47,864 nucleotides of DNA from a gamma proteobacterium endosymbiont of Lamellibrachia anaximandri (GCA_016756855.1 JAESPD010000028.1:1-47864); one strand, 5' to 3'; positions 17,967-27,710 are shown, counted from the first letter of the stretch. Notes: generated from the sequence alone by a model not told the origin. A program made the numbers and translations.

Positions 17967-18743
17967 CTACGATTTGCCTGCGGCCAGCACTTTAAGGACA
18001 TGGGACACCGCCACCAATCCGAAGGTGGCAGTCACCGTCATGGCCGAACCATAACCACCACAGTTGAGCGAACCCTCCCCCCTACCCGGCTTGGTATCAC
18101 AGACACCTCCAGTCTCATCAGGATATGTCAGGTTTTCGGTAGAGTAGACACTTGGCACATGGAACCGGCGTTTTGACTCAGCAGCCGGATAGCCGTATTC
18201 ACGCCGCAACAATTTGCGGGTCTTGGCAAGCAACGGATCCTGCCTGGTGCGACTCAGGTCAGCAAGGCAAATACGGGTGGGATCGGTCTGTCCACCTGCA
18301 CCACCGATGGTAATCAATCCCACCCGCTGGCGGCGGCAAGCAACAATCAGCGCCGCTTTGACCCGAGAGCTGTCGATACAGTCGATGACATAGTCGAAGT
18401 CACCGCTCGTTATCCGTTCGAGATTATCCGCCTCTATAAAAGACTCAATGATAGAAACCCGGCAGTCAGGGTTGATCCCAGAGACCCGCTCCGCCATGGC
18501 TTCGACCTTAGCCATTCCCAGCGTGGTATCCAGCGCATGGAGTTGGCGATTGATATTGGATTCCGCAATATGGTCGAGATCGACCAGGGTAATGGCGCCA
18601 ATACCACTGCGGGCAAGCGCCTCCACAGCCCAGGAGCCAACGCCGCCGATACCGATCACGCAGACATGCGCCGCAGAATAATTTTCCAGGGCCGACTGAC
18701 CATAAAGCCTGTGAATACCACCAAAACGGCGCGAATGATCCAA
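17967..18743 (-). CDS. tcdA: tRNA threonylcarbamoyladenosine dehydratase
   Basis: E1-like (ThiF/MoeB superfamily) enzyme of 258 residues that cyclises t6A37 to ct6A37 in tRNA using ATP. It shows RFGGIHRLYG, the ATP-binding GIGGVGSWAVEALARSGIG, the Asp switch DLDHIAESNINRQLHAL, and DYVIDCIDSSRVKAALI. It starts with TTG at 18743, supported by a GGAGG five bases ahead and by alignment to the E. coli start; no upstream ATG fits. The usual CsdE/CsdA partners are not adjacent. Confidence 0.9.
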   Translation of the reverse strand: MDHSRRFGGIHRLYGQSALENYSAAHVCVIGIGGVGSWAVEALARSGIGAITLVDLDHIAESNINRQLHALDTTLGMAKVEAMAERVSGINPDCRVSIIESFIEADNLERITSGDFDYVIDCIDSSRVKAALIVACRRQRVGLITIGGAGGQTDPTRICLADLSRTRQDPLLAKTRKLLRREYGYPAAESKRRFHVPSVYSTENLTYPDETGGVCDTKPGRGEGSLNCGGYGSAMTVTATFGLVAVSHVLKVLAAGKS

Positions 18744-18879
18744 ACGAACCTCCAGGATTCGAACAACCTATTCCTGGCCATTTTCTCATATATATTGAAT
18801 CGGGTTCGAGCCCTGATTGACATCATTGTCGCTTACACGCACTGTTTAACTCACTGCAATCACTGCACTGGAGGCACAG

Positions 18880-19248
18880 ATGCAATTCAGATTTCTCCGT
18901 CCCACCATGACACTCTGCATCCTTCTCGGCGGCATCTGTCAGCCTGCCCTGGCACTGGAATTGCGTTGGCTTCAATATTCGCCCGTCCGCTACTTTACAG
19001 ACACGGACTGGGACATGATGAAAAAGACGGCCCGAGAGCTGTTGAACAGTGGAAAGGATGGTGACAGTGCGACATGGAAAAACCCGGAATCAGGCAACCA
19101 AGGCAGCTTGGAGGCTCTGTCAACCATCGAAAAAGGCGGCACAACCTGCCGTGAAGCAGAAATCACCAACCAGGCCGGAAAACGCAGCGGCACTTCAAGA
19201 TTCACCTTCTGCCGACAGGACGACGGCACATGGAAAATCTCACGCTGA
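18880..19248 (+). CDS. small secreted protein resembling 17-kDa surface antigen C-terminal domain
   Basis: This 122-residue protein has a signal peptide (cleavage near PALALE, residue 25). The mature part has the pattern W-x-NPESGNQGS...TCREAE...FCRQDDGTWKI, which matches the small beta domain found at the end of RT0821/Lpp0805-type and 17-kDa surface antigens. The usual glycine-zipper half is missing, so this is a stand-alone domain, probably periplasmic or at the outer membrane. GGAGG lies five bases before the ATG. Function unknown. Two cysteines may form a disulfide. Confidence 0.7.
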   Translation: MQFRFLRPTMTLCILLGGICQPALALELRWLQYSPVRYFTDTDWDMMKKTARELLNSGKDGDSATWKNPESGNQGSLEALSTIEKGGTTCREAEITNQAGKRSGTSRFTFCRQDDGTWKISR

Positions 19249-19619
19249 GGTAGTGAATAAAGGCAGCCTATGATATTTACCCGGCTATTCAATACCCATC
19301 TGGATACACATACCTAACTATAAAGAATATGAAGATAAGAGATTGATTAACGATATATTTTCTTTGTGTACTTCGTGCTCTTCGTGGTAAAAACAGTATT
19401 TTCTGACGGACACTAATTTAACGCAAGAATTCAGAATTAAAGTTTTTCGCTAAATGGTCGAAAGTAATTTTGATAACTATCTAGATGATAGCTGGTCGCA
19501 ATATATTCAACAGAGGCAGGGGGATGGAATCCAGGCAATTGAACTAAAGGGAACAGCTCCTCTGTTTTGCATCGAAAGATGCCACATCATGTAGAAAGCT
19601 TGAAGGAAACAACCCAGCA
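19249..19619. other. 371-base gene-free stretch with MITE-like repeat copy B
   Basis: No gene is visible. 19331-19415 is the partner of the relic at 1597-1675. It contains the phrase TGTACTTCGTGCTCTTCGTGG, a kind of tandem-like CTTCGTG text I have often seen in proteobacterial spacers. It ends in AGTATT-TTCTGACG-GACACT (19395-19414). The last 60 bases should hold the start signals of the next gene; AAGGAAAC lies about 15 bases before its ATG. Confidence 0.5.
19395..19414. repeat. MITE-like inverted repeat, copy B
   Basis: AGTATTTTCTGACGGACACT is an imperfect counterpart of 1654-1673 with the same outer AGT/ACT and central gap. It sits in the same order after a TTGATTAAC-type segment, which makes chance unlikely. 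Confidence 0.45.
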
Positions 19620-22600
19620 ATGCAGTTACAAACCAAAGTCCTGGCTGTTACTGCAATCGTCTTTTTAGGCCATTTTGTGACCGTGGAGTATATGGGTCAC
19701 CGGCAGGTCGAATCTCAGGTAGTCGAAAATATCCGCGACCATGCCCGAACCGTTCGCGGCATGCTGATGCCTTTGCGAAATGTCTATCAAAGACATTTTC
19801 TCACCCACAATATCCCCGTCGATGAAAAAACCCTGGGATTTCTCCCGGCCCATTCCATCAGCCGAATTTCCAAAGAGTTCAAAAAATGGGTGGATTCCGG
19901 CCTGACCTTCAACAATGTCTCAGATCGCCCGAGAAACCCCAATAACAGGGCGGATGAGATTGAGATGGAGGCTATCCGTCACTTTCAGGACAACCCGGAG
20001 GAAAAAGAGCGAATGGTTCCTTTTGCCGGACCCAACGGTGAACCTTTCTACCATTTTTCCCAACCGATCTGGATCAAGCCCCACTGTTTAAAATGTCATG
20101 GTAAACGGGAGGATGCACCACCCAGCATCAGGGAGCGTTACGACCTGGCTTACGAATACGAACTCGGTGATCTGCGGGGTGTAATGAGCATCAAACTGCC
20201 CGGAACGATTATCGCAGAGCGGGTGGCCGCCCAAACCCGCCAGAATATCATCAGCCACTCCATCGGATTCATCCTCACATTCCTGATCCTCTCATGGTTA
20301 CTCAGGCAGACCATCATCAAGCGGATCGGCAAGCTGAAAAATACCGCCCTGCAACTGGCACAGGGAAACTATACAGTATCCGCATCCATGCCCGGAGAGG
20401 ATGAGATCTCTCATGTTGCTGCGGCATTCAACGAGATGGCTGAAAAGATCGGTCTGCGGGAACATGCGCTGACCGCCCAAAAATCCTTGTATGCCGCACT
20501 TTCACATACCAACAAAACCATCATACGGCTCCACTCACCTGAACAGCTATTCGAAAAAGTCTGCCATATTGCAGTAGAGCTTGGTGGCCTGAAATTCGCA
20601 TGGATTGGTCTGGTAAACATTCGCACCAGTTCGGTGGAACCCATCGCAAGCGCCGGCGATGATGTTTCATGCCTCGCAAAAACCGAGTTTTCCCTGGACC
20701 CCGATCACACCAAGGGAAGCGGGCCTCTCTCCATTTCGATCAATGAGCGACGGCATGTGATTATCAACGACCTGCATGAAAGCACCATAACCGCTCCATG
20801 GCAGGATCTGGCCCGGAAAGCGCATATCCATTCAGCCGCCATCTTTCCCATCACGATGGATAAGAAAGTGATAGGCACCTTCTGTGTCTATTCCGGGGAG
20901 AGCGAATTTTTCAATGCCGATATTGTTGACCTCCTGCACGAAATGACCTCCGACATCTCCTTTGCCATTGGTAACTATAAGCAGGCTAAGGAGCATAAAC
21001 AGGCCCATAAAAAACTTTCGGAGTCCTCTGCTGAACTTGAAAAAATAAACAGCCAGATGCGTCTGTTGCTGGAGTCGACAGGCGAAGGGATATACGGCAT
21101 TGACACCAAGGGAAACGTCACCTTCGTCAACCAGTCCGCGCTCAAAATGCTTGGATTCTCACGAGAAGAGTTGTTGGGAGGTGATATTCACACATTGACA
21201 CACCACACTTATACGGACGGCACGCCTCTCCCCATCGGGGAGTGTTCAATCCATAAAGCATTCCGCACCGGCATATCCTGCCAGATCAACAACGAGGTTT
21301 TCTGGCGCAAGAACGGCACCTCCTTCCCTGTCGAGTATTCGGCCTATCCGATCAATGAAGAGGGAGAGATCAAAGGCGCCGTAACCGTCTTTCGCGATGT
21401 CACCGAAAGCCATGCAATCGCCCAGCAGATGAATTTTCTGGCAACCCACGATACCCTCACCAACCTGCTGAACCGCTACTCGTTTGAAAAACATCTCAAC
21501 CAAGCCTTCAACAATGCGCAAAGCGGTGACATCAATTATGCGCTCTGTTACATGGACCTTGACCAGTTCAAGGTGGTTAATGATACCTGCGGGCATGTCG
21601 CCGGTGACGCACTGCTACAGATGGTCTCACGCCTGCTGCAACAAACCATCAGGCACAGTGATATTCTGTCACGGCTCGGCGGCGATGAGTTTGGCCTGCT
21701 GCTTGAGGACTGTCCTCTGGAACAGGCTATTCGGCTGGCCAACAAAATCTGCGAAAACGTAAAGGATTTCCGTTTCTCCTGGCAGGAAAAGACATTCACC
21801 ATCGGTGTGAGCATCGGTATCGTCAGCATCGATCATGAAAGCGAAGGTCCGGAAAGCGCTCTGAGTGCTGCGGATGCCGCCTGTTATGTCGCCAAAGACC
21901 TGGGACGAAACCGGGTGCACGTGCATAGAAGCCATGATGATGAAACCATTCGCCGACAGGGAGAGATGCAATGGGTCTCCAGAATTCAGCGCGCAATCGA
22001 GGAGAAACGGCTCTGCCTCTACCAACAACCCATCGTTCCTCTGGATGACGATGAAGAGGCCGGACAACATTTTGAGATTCTGCTGCGAATGACAGATGAA
22101 GATGGCCGGATGGTGCCTCCTGGCGCTTTTATTCCCGCAGCAGAAAGATACAACCTGATGCCGACTCTGGATCGCTGGGTAATCGATGCAACCTTCCAGT
22201 GGCTGGCGGATAACCCAACCCGGGTGGCAGATATTGAGCTCTGCGCCATAAACCTCTCCGGACAGTCCCTGGGAGACAACAGCCTCCCCGGATACATCAC
22301 CGACAAACTCAATCACTACAACCTGGATGCCAACACCATCTGCTTTGAGGTGACCGAAACGGCCGCCGTCAGCCGCCTGGACCAGGCCATCCACTTTATC
22401 ACCAATCTGAAACACATCGGTTGCCGCTTTGCGCTGGACGATTTCGGCACCGGCATGTCCTCATTCGCCTATCTGAAAAACATGCCGGTGGACTATCTCA
22501 AGATCGACGGCAGCTTCGTCAAAGATATTGCGGATGACCCGATAGACCGGGCGATGGTGGAGTCCATCAGCGAGATCGGCCACCTGATGGGACTCGAAAC

Positions 22601-22721
22601 CATCGGGGAGTATGTGGAGAACGATGCCATCCGGAAGATCCTGACCAGCATCGGTGTTGACTACGCTCAGGGGTTCGGCATTGCAAAGCCACAGCCACTG
22701 GGCACACTCGACGAAAACTGA
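19620..22721 (+). CDS. diguanylate cyclase/phosphodiesterase with periplasmic CxxCH sensor
   Basis: Multi-domain c-di-GMP enzyme of 1033 residues. Order: membrane helix (5-25); a periplasmic DUF3365/Tll0287-like domain carrying CLKCH at 156-160, a c-type haem motif; membrane helix (about 212-228); HAMP; GAF (about 290-450); PAS (about 485-600); GGDEF (about 610-770) with an intact GGDEF in RLGGDEFG; EAL (about 790-1030). The EAL motif itself reads EIL in EILLRM, but the metal-binding INLSG, FEVTET, DDFGTG, YLKIDGSF and AQGF elements remain, so the phosphodiesterase may be active. The haem domain suggests control by redox state or a gas ligand. It stands alone on its strand and ends 13 bases before dgt, which is convergent. 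Confidence 0.9.
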   Translation: MQLQTKVLAVTAIVFLGHFVTVEYMGHRQVESQVVENIRDHARTVRGMLMPLRNVYQRHFLTHNIPVDEKTLGFLPAHSISRISKEFKKWVDSGLTFNNVSDRPRNPNNRADEIEMEAIRHFQDNPEEKERMVPFAGPNGEPFYHFSQPIWIKPHCLKCHGKREDAPPSIRERYDLAYEYELGDLRGVMSIKLPGTIIAERVAAQTRQNIISHSIGFILTFLILSWLLRQTIIKRIGKLKNTALQLAQGNYTVSASMPGEDEISHVAAAFNEMAEKIGLREHALTAQKSLYAALSHTNKTIIRLHSPEQLFEKVCHIAVELGGLKFAWIGLVNIRTSSVEPIASAGDDVSCLAKTEFSLDPDHTKGSGPLSISINERRHVIINDLHESTITAPWQDLARKAHIHSAAIFPITMDKKVIGTFCVYSGESEFFNADIVDLLHEMTSDISFAIGNYKQAKEHKQAHKKLSESSAELEKINSQMRLLLESTGEGIYGIDTKGNVTFVNQSALKMLGFSREELLGGDIHTLTHHTYTDGTPLPIGECSIHKAFRTGISCQINNEVFWRKNGTSFPVEYSAYPINEEGEIKGAVTVFRDVTESHAIAQQMNFLATHDTLTNLLNRYSFEKHLNQAFNNAQSGDINYALCYMDLDQFKVVNDTCGHVAGDALLQMVSRLLQQTIRHSDILSRLGGDEFGLLLEDCPLEQAIRLANKICENVKDFRFSWQEKTFTIGVSIGIVSIDHESEGPESALSAADAACYVAKDLGRNRVHVHRSHDDETIRRQGEMQWVSRIQRAIEEKRLCLYQQPIVPLDDDEEAGQHFEILLRMTDEDGRMVPPGAFIPAAERYNLMPTLDRWVIDATFQWLADNPTRVADIELCAINLSGQSLGDNSLPGYITDKLNHYNLDANTICFEVTETAAVSRLDQAIHFITNLKHIGCRFALDDFGTGMSSFAYLKNMPVDYLKIDGSFVKDIADDPIDRAMVESISEIGHLMGLETIGEYVENDAIRKILTSIGVDYAQGFGIAKPQPLGTLDEN

Positions 22722-22734
22722 GCGATAAAAATTG

Positions 22735-24096
22735 TCAGCCCGGCAGAGAGATTCCCGTCACCTTTTTATAGAGTGAAACGGCATATGAATCGGTCATGCC
22801 GCCGACGAAATCAGTCAAACGCAACAGCCGGGTGTAAGCATCTTCCGCCGGTTTTCTATCGGGACCGATAAACTGATCCGGCACCAGAAGAATCATCATC
22901 TTGCTGCGGGAACTCGCCTGCAGGCCATGCTCGGCAACGTCATCTACAACCTGAATAAAGCGCTCCAGCAGTTCGCTGATCACCTGAAAACCCGCAACCT
23001 CAATCTCAATCACCTCTGGCGCATTGTAGATCTTCTCCACCGCCACCTCGATCAACTGGTTCATCTCCTCCCGCTTGGGTATAACGCTCAGGAGAGGCTG
23101 ATCGAATCTGCCTGCCAGTATGTCATCCTCACAATCCAGAAAACAGGTCATCGACTGACCGATCGCCTGATTGATCACCTTGGCACGCAGAAACTCGATC
23201 TTCTCCTTGTTTCCGCTGATGCCACGCAACCGTTTCTCCTGCCGCTCAGGTTCAGAAAGCACATGCAGAAAAAGCCCCAGTGCCTCATCGAAGGTAAGGT
23301 GCCCCAGACGGTAACCGTCTTCAATATCGATCACCCGATAGCAGATGTCGTCCGCAGCCTCCACCAGAAAAGCCAGCGGATGGCGGTGCCAGATCGCCAA
23401 TATCGGATCCCGGCGTATCAGCCCCGTATTCTCCACCACGGCTTCAAACAGCTCCCGATCCGCAGCGGTAAAACCCGGTTTTTTAGCACTGACCCCATCA
23501 AAGCGCCCTTTGCCGATACAGGATTCACGGGGGTATTTACTGAATGCCGCCAAGGTGGCGCTCGTCAACTGCAGGCCACCGGGATTGTCACGGTTCTGCA
23601 AACGTGAAAGCACACGAAAACCCTGGGCATTACCTTCAAAATTGAGGAAATCCTCCCGCTGACTGCCGTGCAGTACCCCAACCCGCCCTTTGCCATAATC
23701 CCCCGCCTCGGCCCACAGACGGATCGCATCCTCGCCTGAATGGCCGAAAGGCGGATTGCCGATATCATGGGCCAGACAGGCCGCAGCGCATATATCACCA
23801 AAATCGGAAGCCTCGGCAGATGCCAAACCATGACGGGTTATGATCTGCTCTCCAACCAACGTCCCCAGAGAACGGCCCACACTGGAAGATTCCAGACTAT
23901 GAGTCAGGCGGGTTCTGACATAGTCAATCTTCGACAGCGGAAAGATCTGCGTTTTGTCCTGCATACGCCGGAAGGCAGAGGAGAAAACAATCCGGTCGAG
24001 ATCCCGCTGGTAGTCGGTGCGGGCAGTCGTCTCGGAGGGCTCATCGTCTGATCCCAGGCGTTTGCGGGAGAGCAGTTGCGGCCAGTTCATCGCCAT
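22735..24096 (-). CDS. dgt: deoxyguanosinetriphosphate triphosphohydrolase-like protein
   Basis: HD-domain dNTP triphosphohydrolase of 453 residues that releases triphosphate from dGTP or related dNTPs. Marks: DYQRDLDRIVFSSAFRRMQDKTQIFPL, RTRLTHSLE (first His), LAHDIGNPPFGHSGE (the HD pair), and RRDPILAIWHRHPLAFLVEAADDICYRVIDIEDG. Length and motifs fit the Dgt/dNTPase type 1 group; whether it truly prefers dGTP cannot be read. Start ATG 24096; a second in-frame ATG lies at 24090. A glycine-zipper lipoprotein gene precedes it by eight bases on the same strand. Confidence 0.88.
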   Translation of the reverse strand: MAMNWPQLLSRKRLGSDDEPSETTARTDYQRDLDRIVFSSAFRRMQDKTQIFPLSKIDYVRTRLTHSLESSSVGRSLGTLVGEQIITRHGLASAEASDFGDICAAACLAHDIGNPPFGHSGEDAIRLWAEAGDYGKGRVGVLHGSQREDFLNFEGNAQGFRVLSRLQNRDNPGGLQLTSATLAAFSKYPRESCIGKGRFDGVSAKKPGFTAADRELFEAVVENTGLIRRDPILAIWHRHPLAFLVEAADDICYRVIDIEDGYRLGHLTFDEALGLFLHVLSEPERQEKRLRGISGNKEKIEFLRAKVINQAIGQSMTCFLDCEDDILAGRFDQPLLSVIPKREEMNQLIEVAVEKIYNAPEVIEIEVAGFQVISELLERFIQVVDDVAEHGLQASSRSKMMILLVPDQFIGPDRKPAEDAYTRLLRLTDFVGGMTDSYAVSLYKKVTGISLPG

Positions 24097-24104
24097 TCTA
24101 GCCT

Positions 24105-24545
24105 CTATTCCCAGCCGATGACTTCGTAACCGCGTTCACTCAGACAGCGCTGCACAAACCGCTTGAAGGTGGGGTTGAGTTCCGCAGACTGAAAGGCTCC
24201 GCCGACAGCTCCCGTTGCCGCACCGGCCGCCGCGCCTGCGACGGCCCGCTCTCCCGCATCGCCACGAAACAGCCCCCACACACCGGAAGCAATACCGCCG
24301 ACAACAGCACCTTTGGCAGCCTTCTTTCCAACCTCGCCATCCTGGTTCTCACTCACATCGGAATCCATGGCCAAAGCCATGCAGGACTCGGTATCCTGTT
24401 GCGACTGGCTCTTTCCCACAGTTTTCATATGATCATTGGGATAGAAGACCGGACGCTTTGGTCCCGATGCGCAACCGGCCAGCGTCAAAGCAAGAACAAC
24501 AGACATGGCAAACATTGCTGGTCGAAATGATCGCATTCTTCTCAT
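24105..24545 (-). CDS. glycine-zipper lipoprotein
   Basis: This 146-residue protein has a type II signal peptide (lipobox LAGC, Cys25). A glycine-zipper segment at residues 75-115 (KGAVVGGIASGVW and AVAGAAAGAATGAVGGAFQ) has Gly/Ala every fourth residue. It ends FVQRCLSERGYEVIGWE, a tail also seen on other short Gly-zipper lipoproteins. It is likely outer-membrane anchored with the zipper inserting in membrane. Cys54 and Cys133 could pair. Function unknown. It lies eight bases before dgt on the same strand. Confidence 0.75.
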   Translation of the reverse strand: MRRMRSFRPAMFAMSVVLALTLAGCASGPKRPVFYPNDHMKTVGKSQSQQDTESCMALAMDSDVSENQDGEVGKKAAKGAVVGGIASGVWGLFRGDAGERAVAGAAAGAATGAVGGAFQSAELNPTFKRFVQRCLSERGYEVIGWE

Positions 24546-24824
24546 CAGGGCACGTCCCTATGGGCGGTCAGAAAAATTCAAGGAGATGATGAAATATACT
24601 GGAACACGGCACAAGTCTCCATCAAATCGGATTCCATCCGGCGTCGCTCCAGCCATTCCGCTTCCAGCTATGGTAAAAACGCTGAAGAGTCTGTCCACAC
24701 AACGACCTCAGACCTCCCTGAAAAACCCTTTGGAAGTCGCACATAAAGCACTCTCCTCCTGTGTCAGAATAACTGGAATATGGCACAATGTTGCAAAATT
24801 TCTCCAACCACGAGTGACTGTCTC

Positions 24825-25472
24825 ATGAACTCCGTTCGCATGACATTTCTGCTGTTATCCCTATCGCTGATCGCTGGCTGCTCCACCGTCTACTACGACA
24901 CCATGGAAAAAGTGGGCGTCCATAAACGTGACATTCTCGTAGATCGGGTGGAGTCAGCCCGTGACGCCCAGACTGAGGCCCAGGAGCAGTTCAAATCAGC
25001 CCTGGAACAGTTCGCCTCTGTCATCAAGGTTGAGGAGACAGACCTGAAATCGGCCTATGAAAAACTGAACGACGAATTCGAAGATAGTCAGTCAGCCGCA
25101 GATGACGTCTCCAGTCGTATCGATAAAGTCGAGTCGGTGGCAGACGCCCTCTTCGAAGAGTGGCAGGAGGAGTTGGATCTCTATCAGAATAAAAACCTCA
25201 AAGCCGCCAGCGCAAAAAAACTGCGGGCCACCAAAAAGCGCTACGGCCAGATGCTCAAATCGATGCACCAGGCCGAAAAGACCATGCAGCCGATCCTCGA
25301 CAGCTTTCGCGACAACGTGCTCTTTCTCAAACACAACCTGAATGCACAGGCCATCGGCGCCCTGCGTGGCGAGTTCAGTAATCTGAAGTCAGGTATCGGC
25401 AGGCTTATCAAGCGGATGAACCATTCCATAGAACGCTCGAACAGTTTCATCGAGTCACTTCAGCAACCTTAG
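24825..25472 (+). CDS. DUF2959 family lipoprotein
   Basis: This 215-residue lipoprotein has the lipobox IAGC near residue 19, followed by STVYYDTMEKVGVHKRDILVDRVESARDAQTEAQEQF, the head of the DUF2959 family. The rest is a long helical, coiled-coil-like rod rich in Glu, Lys and Gln. The start is ATG 24825 because it gives a clean signal peptide; upstream codons in frame add a Cys-containing stretch that would spoil it. The family has no settled function. It lies 18 bases before the Pit transporter, and such proteins can accompany phosphate transport, but this is only context. Confidence 0.8.
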   Translation: MNSVRMTFLLLSLSLIAGCSTVYYDTMEKVGVHKRDILVDRVESARDAQTEAQEQFKSALEQFASVIKVEETDLKSAYEKLNDEFEDSQSAADDVSSRIDKVESVADALFEEWQEELDLYQNKNLKAASAKKLRATKKRYGQMLKSMHQAEKTMQPILDSFRDNVLFLKHNLNAQAIGALRGEFSNLKSGIGRLIKRMNHSIERSNSFIESLQQP

Positions 25473-25490
25473 CACCCAAGTTCGGCCAAC

Positions 25491-27059
25491 ATGGAACTCT
25501 CAAACATAAAGCAGATTGAAGACGCCACCCGTTTCGGCCGTCCCGAACTCTTCCGTCTTGGCATCGGCATCATTTTCATCGCAGCGGTGATGCTCTTTAC
25601 CGACTTCCGCTTTGGTAATACCACCGACAACACCATGTTGATCGTGGCAGCGATGATCGGCGGTTATATGGCGATGAATATCGGGGCCAACGATGTCGCC
25701 AACAATGTCGGTCCGGCGGTGGGTTCAAAGGCGCTGACACTGACTGGCGCTATCATACTTGCCGTAGTCTTCGAGGGAGCAGGGGCATTGATTGCCGGCG
25801 GCGACGTGGTGGACACTATCAGGAAGGGCATTATCGACCCCTCCCTGATTGCCGACAGGGACACCTTCATCTGGATTATGATGGCGGCCCTGCTGGCCGG
25901 GGCAGTCTGGCTCAACATCGCCACTGCAATGGGCGCACCTGTCTCCACCACCCACTCCATCGTCGGCGGCGTTCTGGGTGCGGGCATTGCCGCCGGCGGG
26001 GTCGATATCGCTAACTGGAACAAGGTGGCAACCATCTCCGCCAGTTGGGTCATCTCCCCGGTTCTGGGTGGACTGATCGCCGCCAGTTTCCTCTACCTCA
26101 TCAAACGCACGATAACCTACCAGAGCGATATGACCCGTGCCGCCAAAAGAGCGGTGCCACTGCTGGTCGCACTTATGGTAATGGCCTTCTCAACCTATCT
26201 CATCCTCAAGGGGCTGAAACAGGTCTGGAAGGTTGATTTCCAGACCGCCGCACTGACGGGTCTTTTCTTTGCGACTGCGGTCTATATGCTTGTCCATCCT
26301 GTCATCGAAAAAACCGCAGACCGCCTGCCTAACAGCAAAGTCGGCGTTAACAGTCTATTCACAGCCCCACTGATCTTCGCTGCCGCCCTGCTCAGCTTCG
26401 CCCACGGTGCCAATGATGTTGCCAATGCAGTTGGGCCGCTTGCAGCCATCAACGAGGCAATTTCCGGATCCGGAATTGTCCAAAAAGCTGCAGTTCCTCT
26501 CTGGGTGATGATGGTGGGCGCTTTCGGTATCGCCTTGGGACTGGCGCTCTATGGCCCTAAGCTGATAAAAACAGTGGGTTCCGAAATCACCGAACTGGAC
26601 CAGATGCGAGCCTTCTGCATCGCCATGGCAGCTGCCATCACAGTCATCATCGCCACCCAGTTTGGTCTGCCCGTGAGTTCCACCCATATTGCCGTCGGTG
26701 CGGTATTCGGTGTCGGCTTCCTGCGAGAGTTTCTGAAGGCCACCTATGCCCGTACAATGGAAGAGATCATGAGCCATCACGATGGACAGGATCAGGTGGT
26801 CGTTGAGGCATTTCTTGATGAGTTCCGCCGCGCCTCGATCACCCGAAAGGGAGAGATGCTGACACAGCTCAAGGCACACTCCGCCGATGCCGACCTCACC
26901 AAGAAAGAGCGTAAAGGCCTGCGCAAGATCTATCGCCAGCAACTTGTAAAGCGATCAGCCCTGTTGAAAATCGTCGCCGCCTGGTTGATTACCGTGCCGG
27001 TATCCGGCTTGTTGGCCGCCATACTCTTCTACGTTATCAGGGGCTTTATGCTTCCTTAG
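25491..27059 (+). CDS. low-affinity inorganic phosphate transporter, Pit family
   Basis: Integral membrane protein of 522 residues with about ten helices. The family's internal duplication is visible as GANDVANNVGPAVGSKAL (about residue 66) and GANDVANAVGPLAAI (about 307), each followed by a helix with STTH (APVSTTHSIVGGVLG and LPVSSTHIAVGAVFG). It would move metal-phosphate with protons or sodium. A cytoplasmic segment of about 70 residues (EEIMSHHDGQDQVVVEAFLDEFRRA...) lies before the last helix. No PhoU/Pit-accessory protein of the usual kind adjoins. Its stop overlaps the convergent next gene by four bases. Confidence 0.9.
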   Translation: MELSNIKQIEDATRFGRPELFRLGIGIIFIAAVMLFTDFRFGNTTDNTMLIVAAMIGGYMAMNIGANDVANNVGPAVGSKALTLTGAIILAVVFEGAGALIAGGDVVDTIRKGIIDPSLIADRDTFIWIMMAALLAGAVWLNIATAMGAPVSTTHSIVGGVLGAGIAAGGVDIANWNKVATISASWVISPVLGGLIAASFLYLIKRTITYQSDMTRAAKRAVPLLVALMVMAFSTYLILKGLKQVWKVDFQTAALTGLFFATAVYMLVHPVIEKTADRLPNSKVGVNSLFTAPLIFAAALLSFAHGANDVANAVGPLAAINEAISGSGIVQKAAVPLWVMMVGAFGIALGLALYGPKLIKTVGSEITELDQMRAFCIAMAAAITVIIATQFGLPVSSTHIAVGAVFGVGFLREFLKATYARTMEEIMSHHDGQDQVVVEAFLDEFRRASITRKGEMLTQLKAHSADADLTKKERKGLRKIYRQQLVKRSALLKIVAAWLITVPVSGLLAAILFYVIRGFMLP

Positions 27060-27574
27060 GAGGCTGTCGGGTCTGCTTTGGCCACCACGTCATCAGGCGG
27101 GGGAAATCTTTTCACTATTCCGTTGGGCAGTTCCGCCTTGGCAGCCATGAAGATGCCACTGGATTCCAGCACAAAGCAGACCATCACTGTAAGCAGGGCA
27201 GGTACGATGGCGACACGAAAGAAGGCGTCCGCCATGATCGCACCTTTACTGTCCCCGGAAGTTGCCATAGTGGTCAAGCCGATGATGGCGCCGGTAATCA
27301 CATATCCGACCAATAAAATTTTGGTGCGGTTTGCCGCCAGCCGCCAATGCGCAGCCACGAACCAGGGATCCTGCTTCTCCGCCCTGCTCGCGCGAATCCA
27401 GAAAAACACAATGATCAGCAGTGAGACCGAGAGTGGTATCAGCAATCCCGGTTTGCCCATGAAGACAAATGAAGCGGGAGCAGCCAGCAGGTGAATTCCA
27501 GCCAGGTTCAGCATGAAAATATCATGGGGGTTTTTGGCCCGCTTACGAACAGACTCATCGATCTCGAACAGCAT
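27056..27574 (-). CDS. four-helix membrane protein of unknown function
   Basis: This 172-residue protein starts at ATG 27574. It has four probable membrane helices (about 22-40, 44-62, 88-108, 120-140) with short loops and a polar C-terminus ending KRFPPPDDVVAKADPTAS. I do not recognise the family. There is no Cys or His pattern for metal binding. The gene is convergent with the phosphate transporter and shares four bases with its end, so the two are not co-transcribed. Confidence 0.65.
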   Translation of the reverse strand: MLFEIDESVRKRAKNPHDIFMLNLAGIHLLAAPASFVFMGKPGLLIPLSVSLLIIVFFWIRASRAEKQDPWFVAAHWRLAANRTKILLVGYVITGAIIGLTTMATSGDSKGAIMADAFFRVAIVPALLTVMVCFVLESSGIFMAAKAELPNGIVKRFPPPDDVVAKADPTAS

Positions 27575-27710
27575 AAGCCCTCTCAGATTTACCGGGTATT
27601 CCAGACAGGAAACAAGATGAATTCTGCATGATGACGCAAGTATCGTCGTTGATATTACGCAACCTGCGGCTGTTCGACAGGCACGTTTGCCGCTTTTCGC
27701 AAAAAGTCTA

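Noticed and set aside
21669-22415. 248-codon open frame on the minus strand
   Set aside because: It is antisense to the GGDEF-EAL gene, which carries full domain evidence in its own frame.
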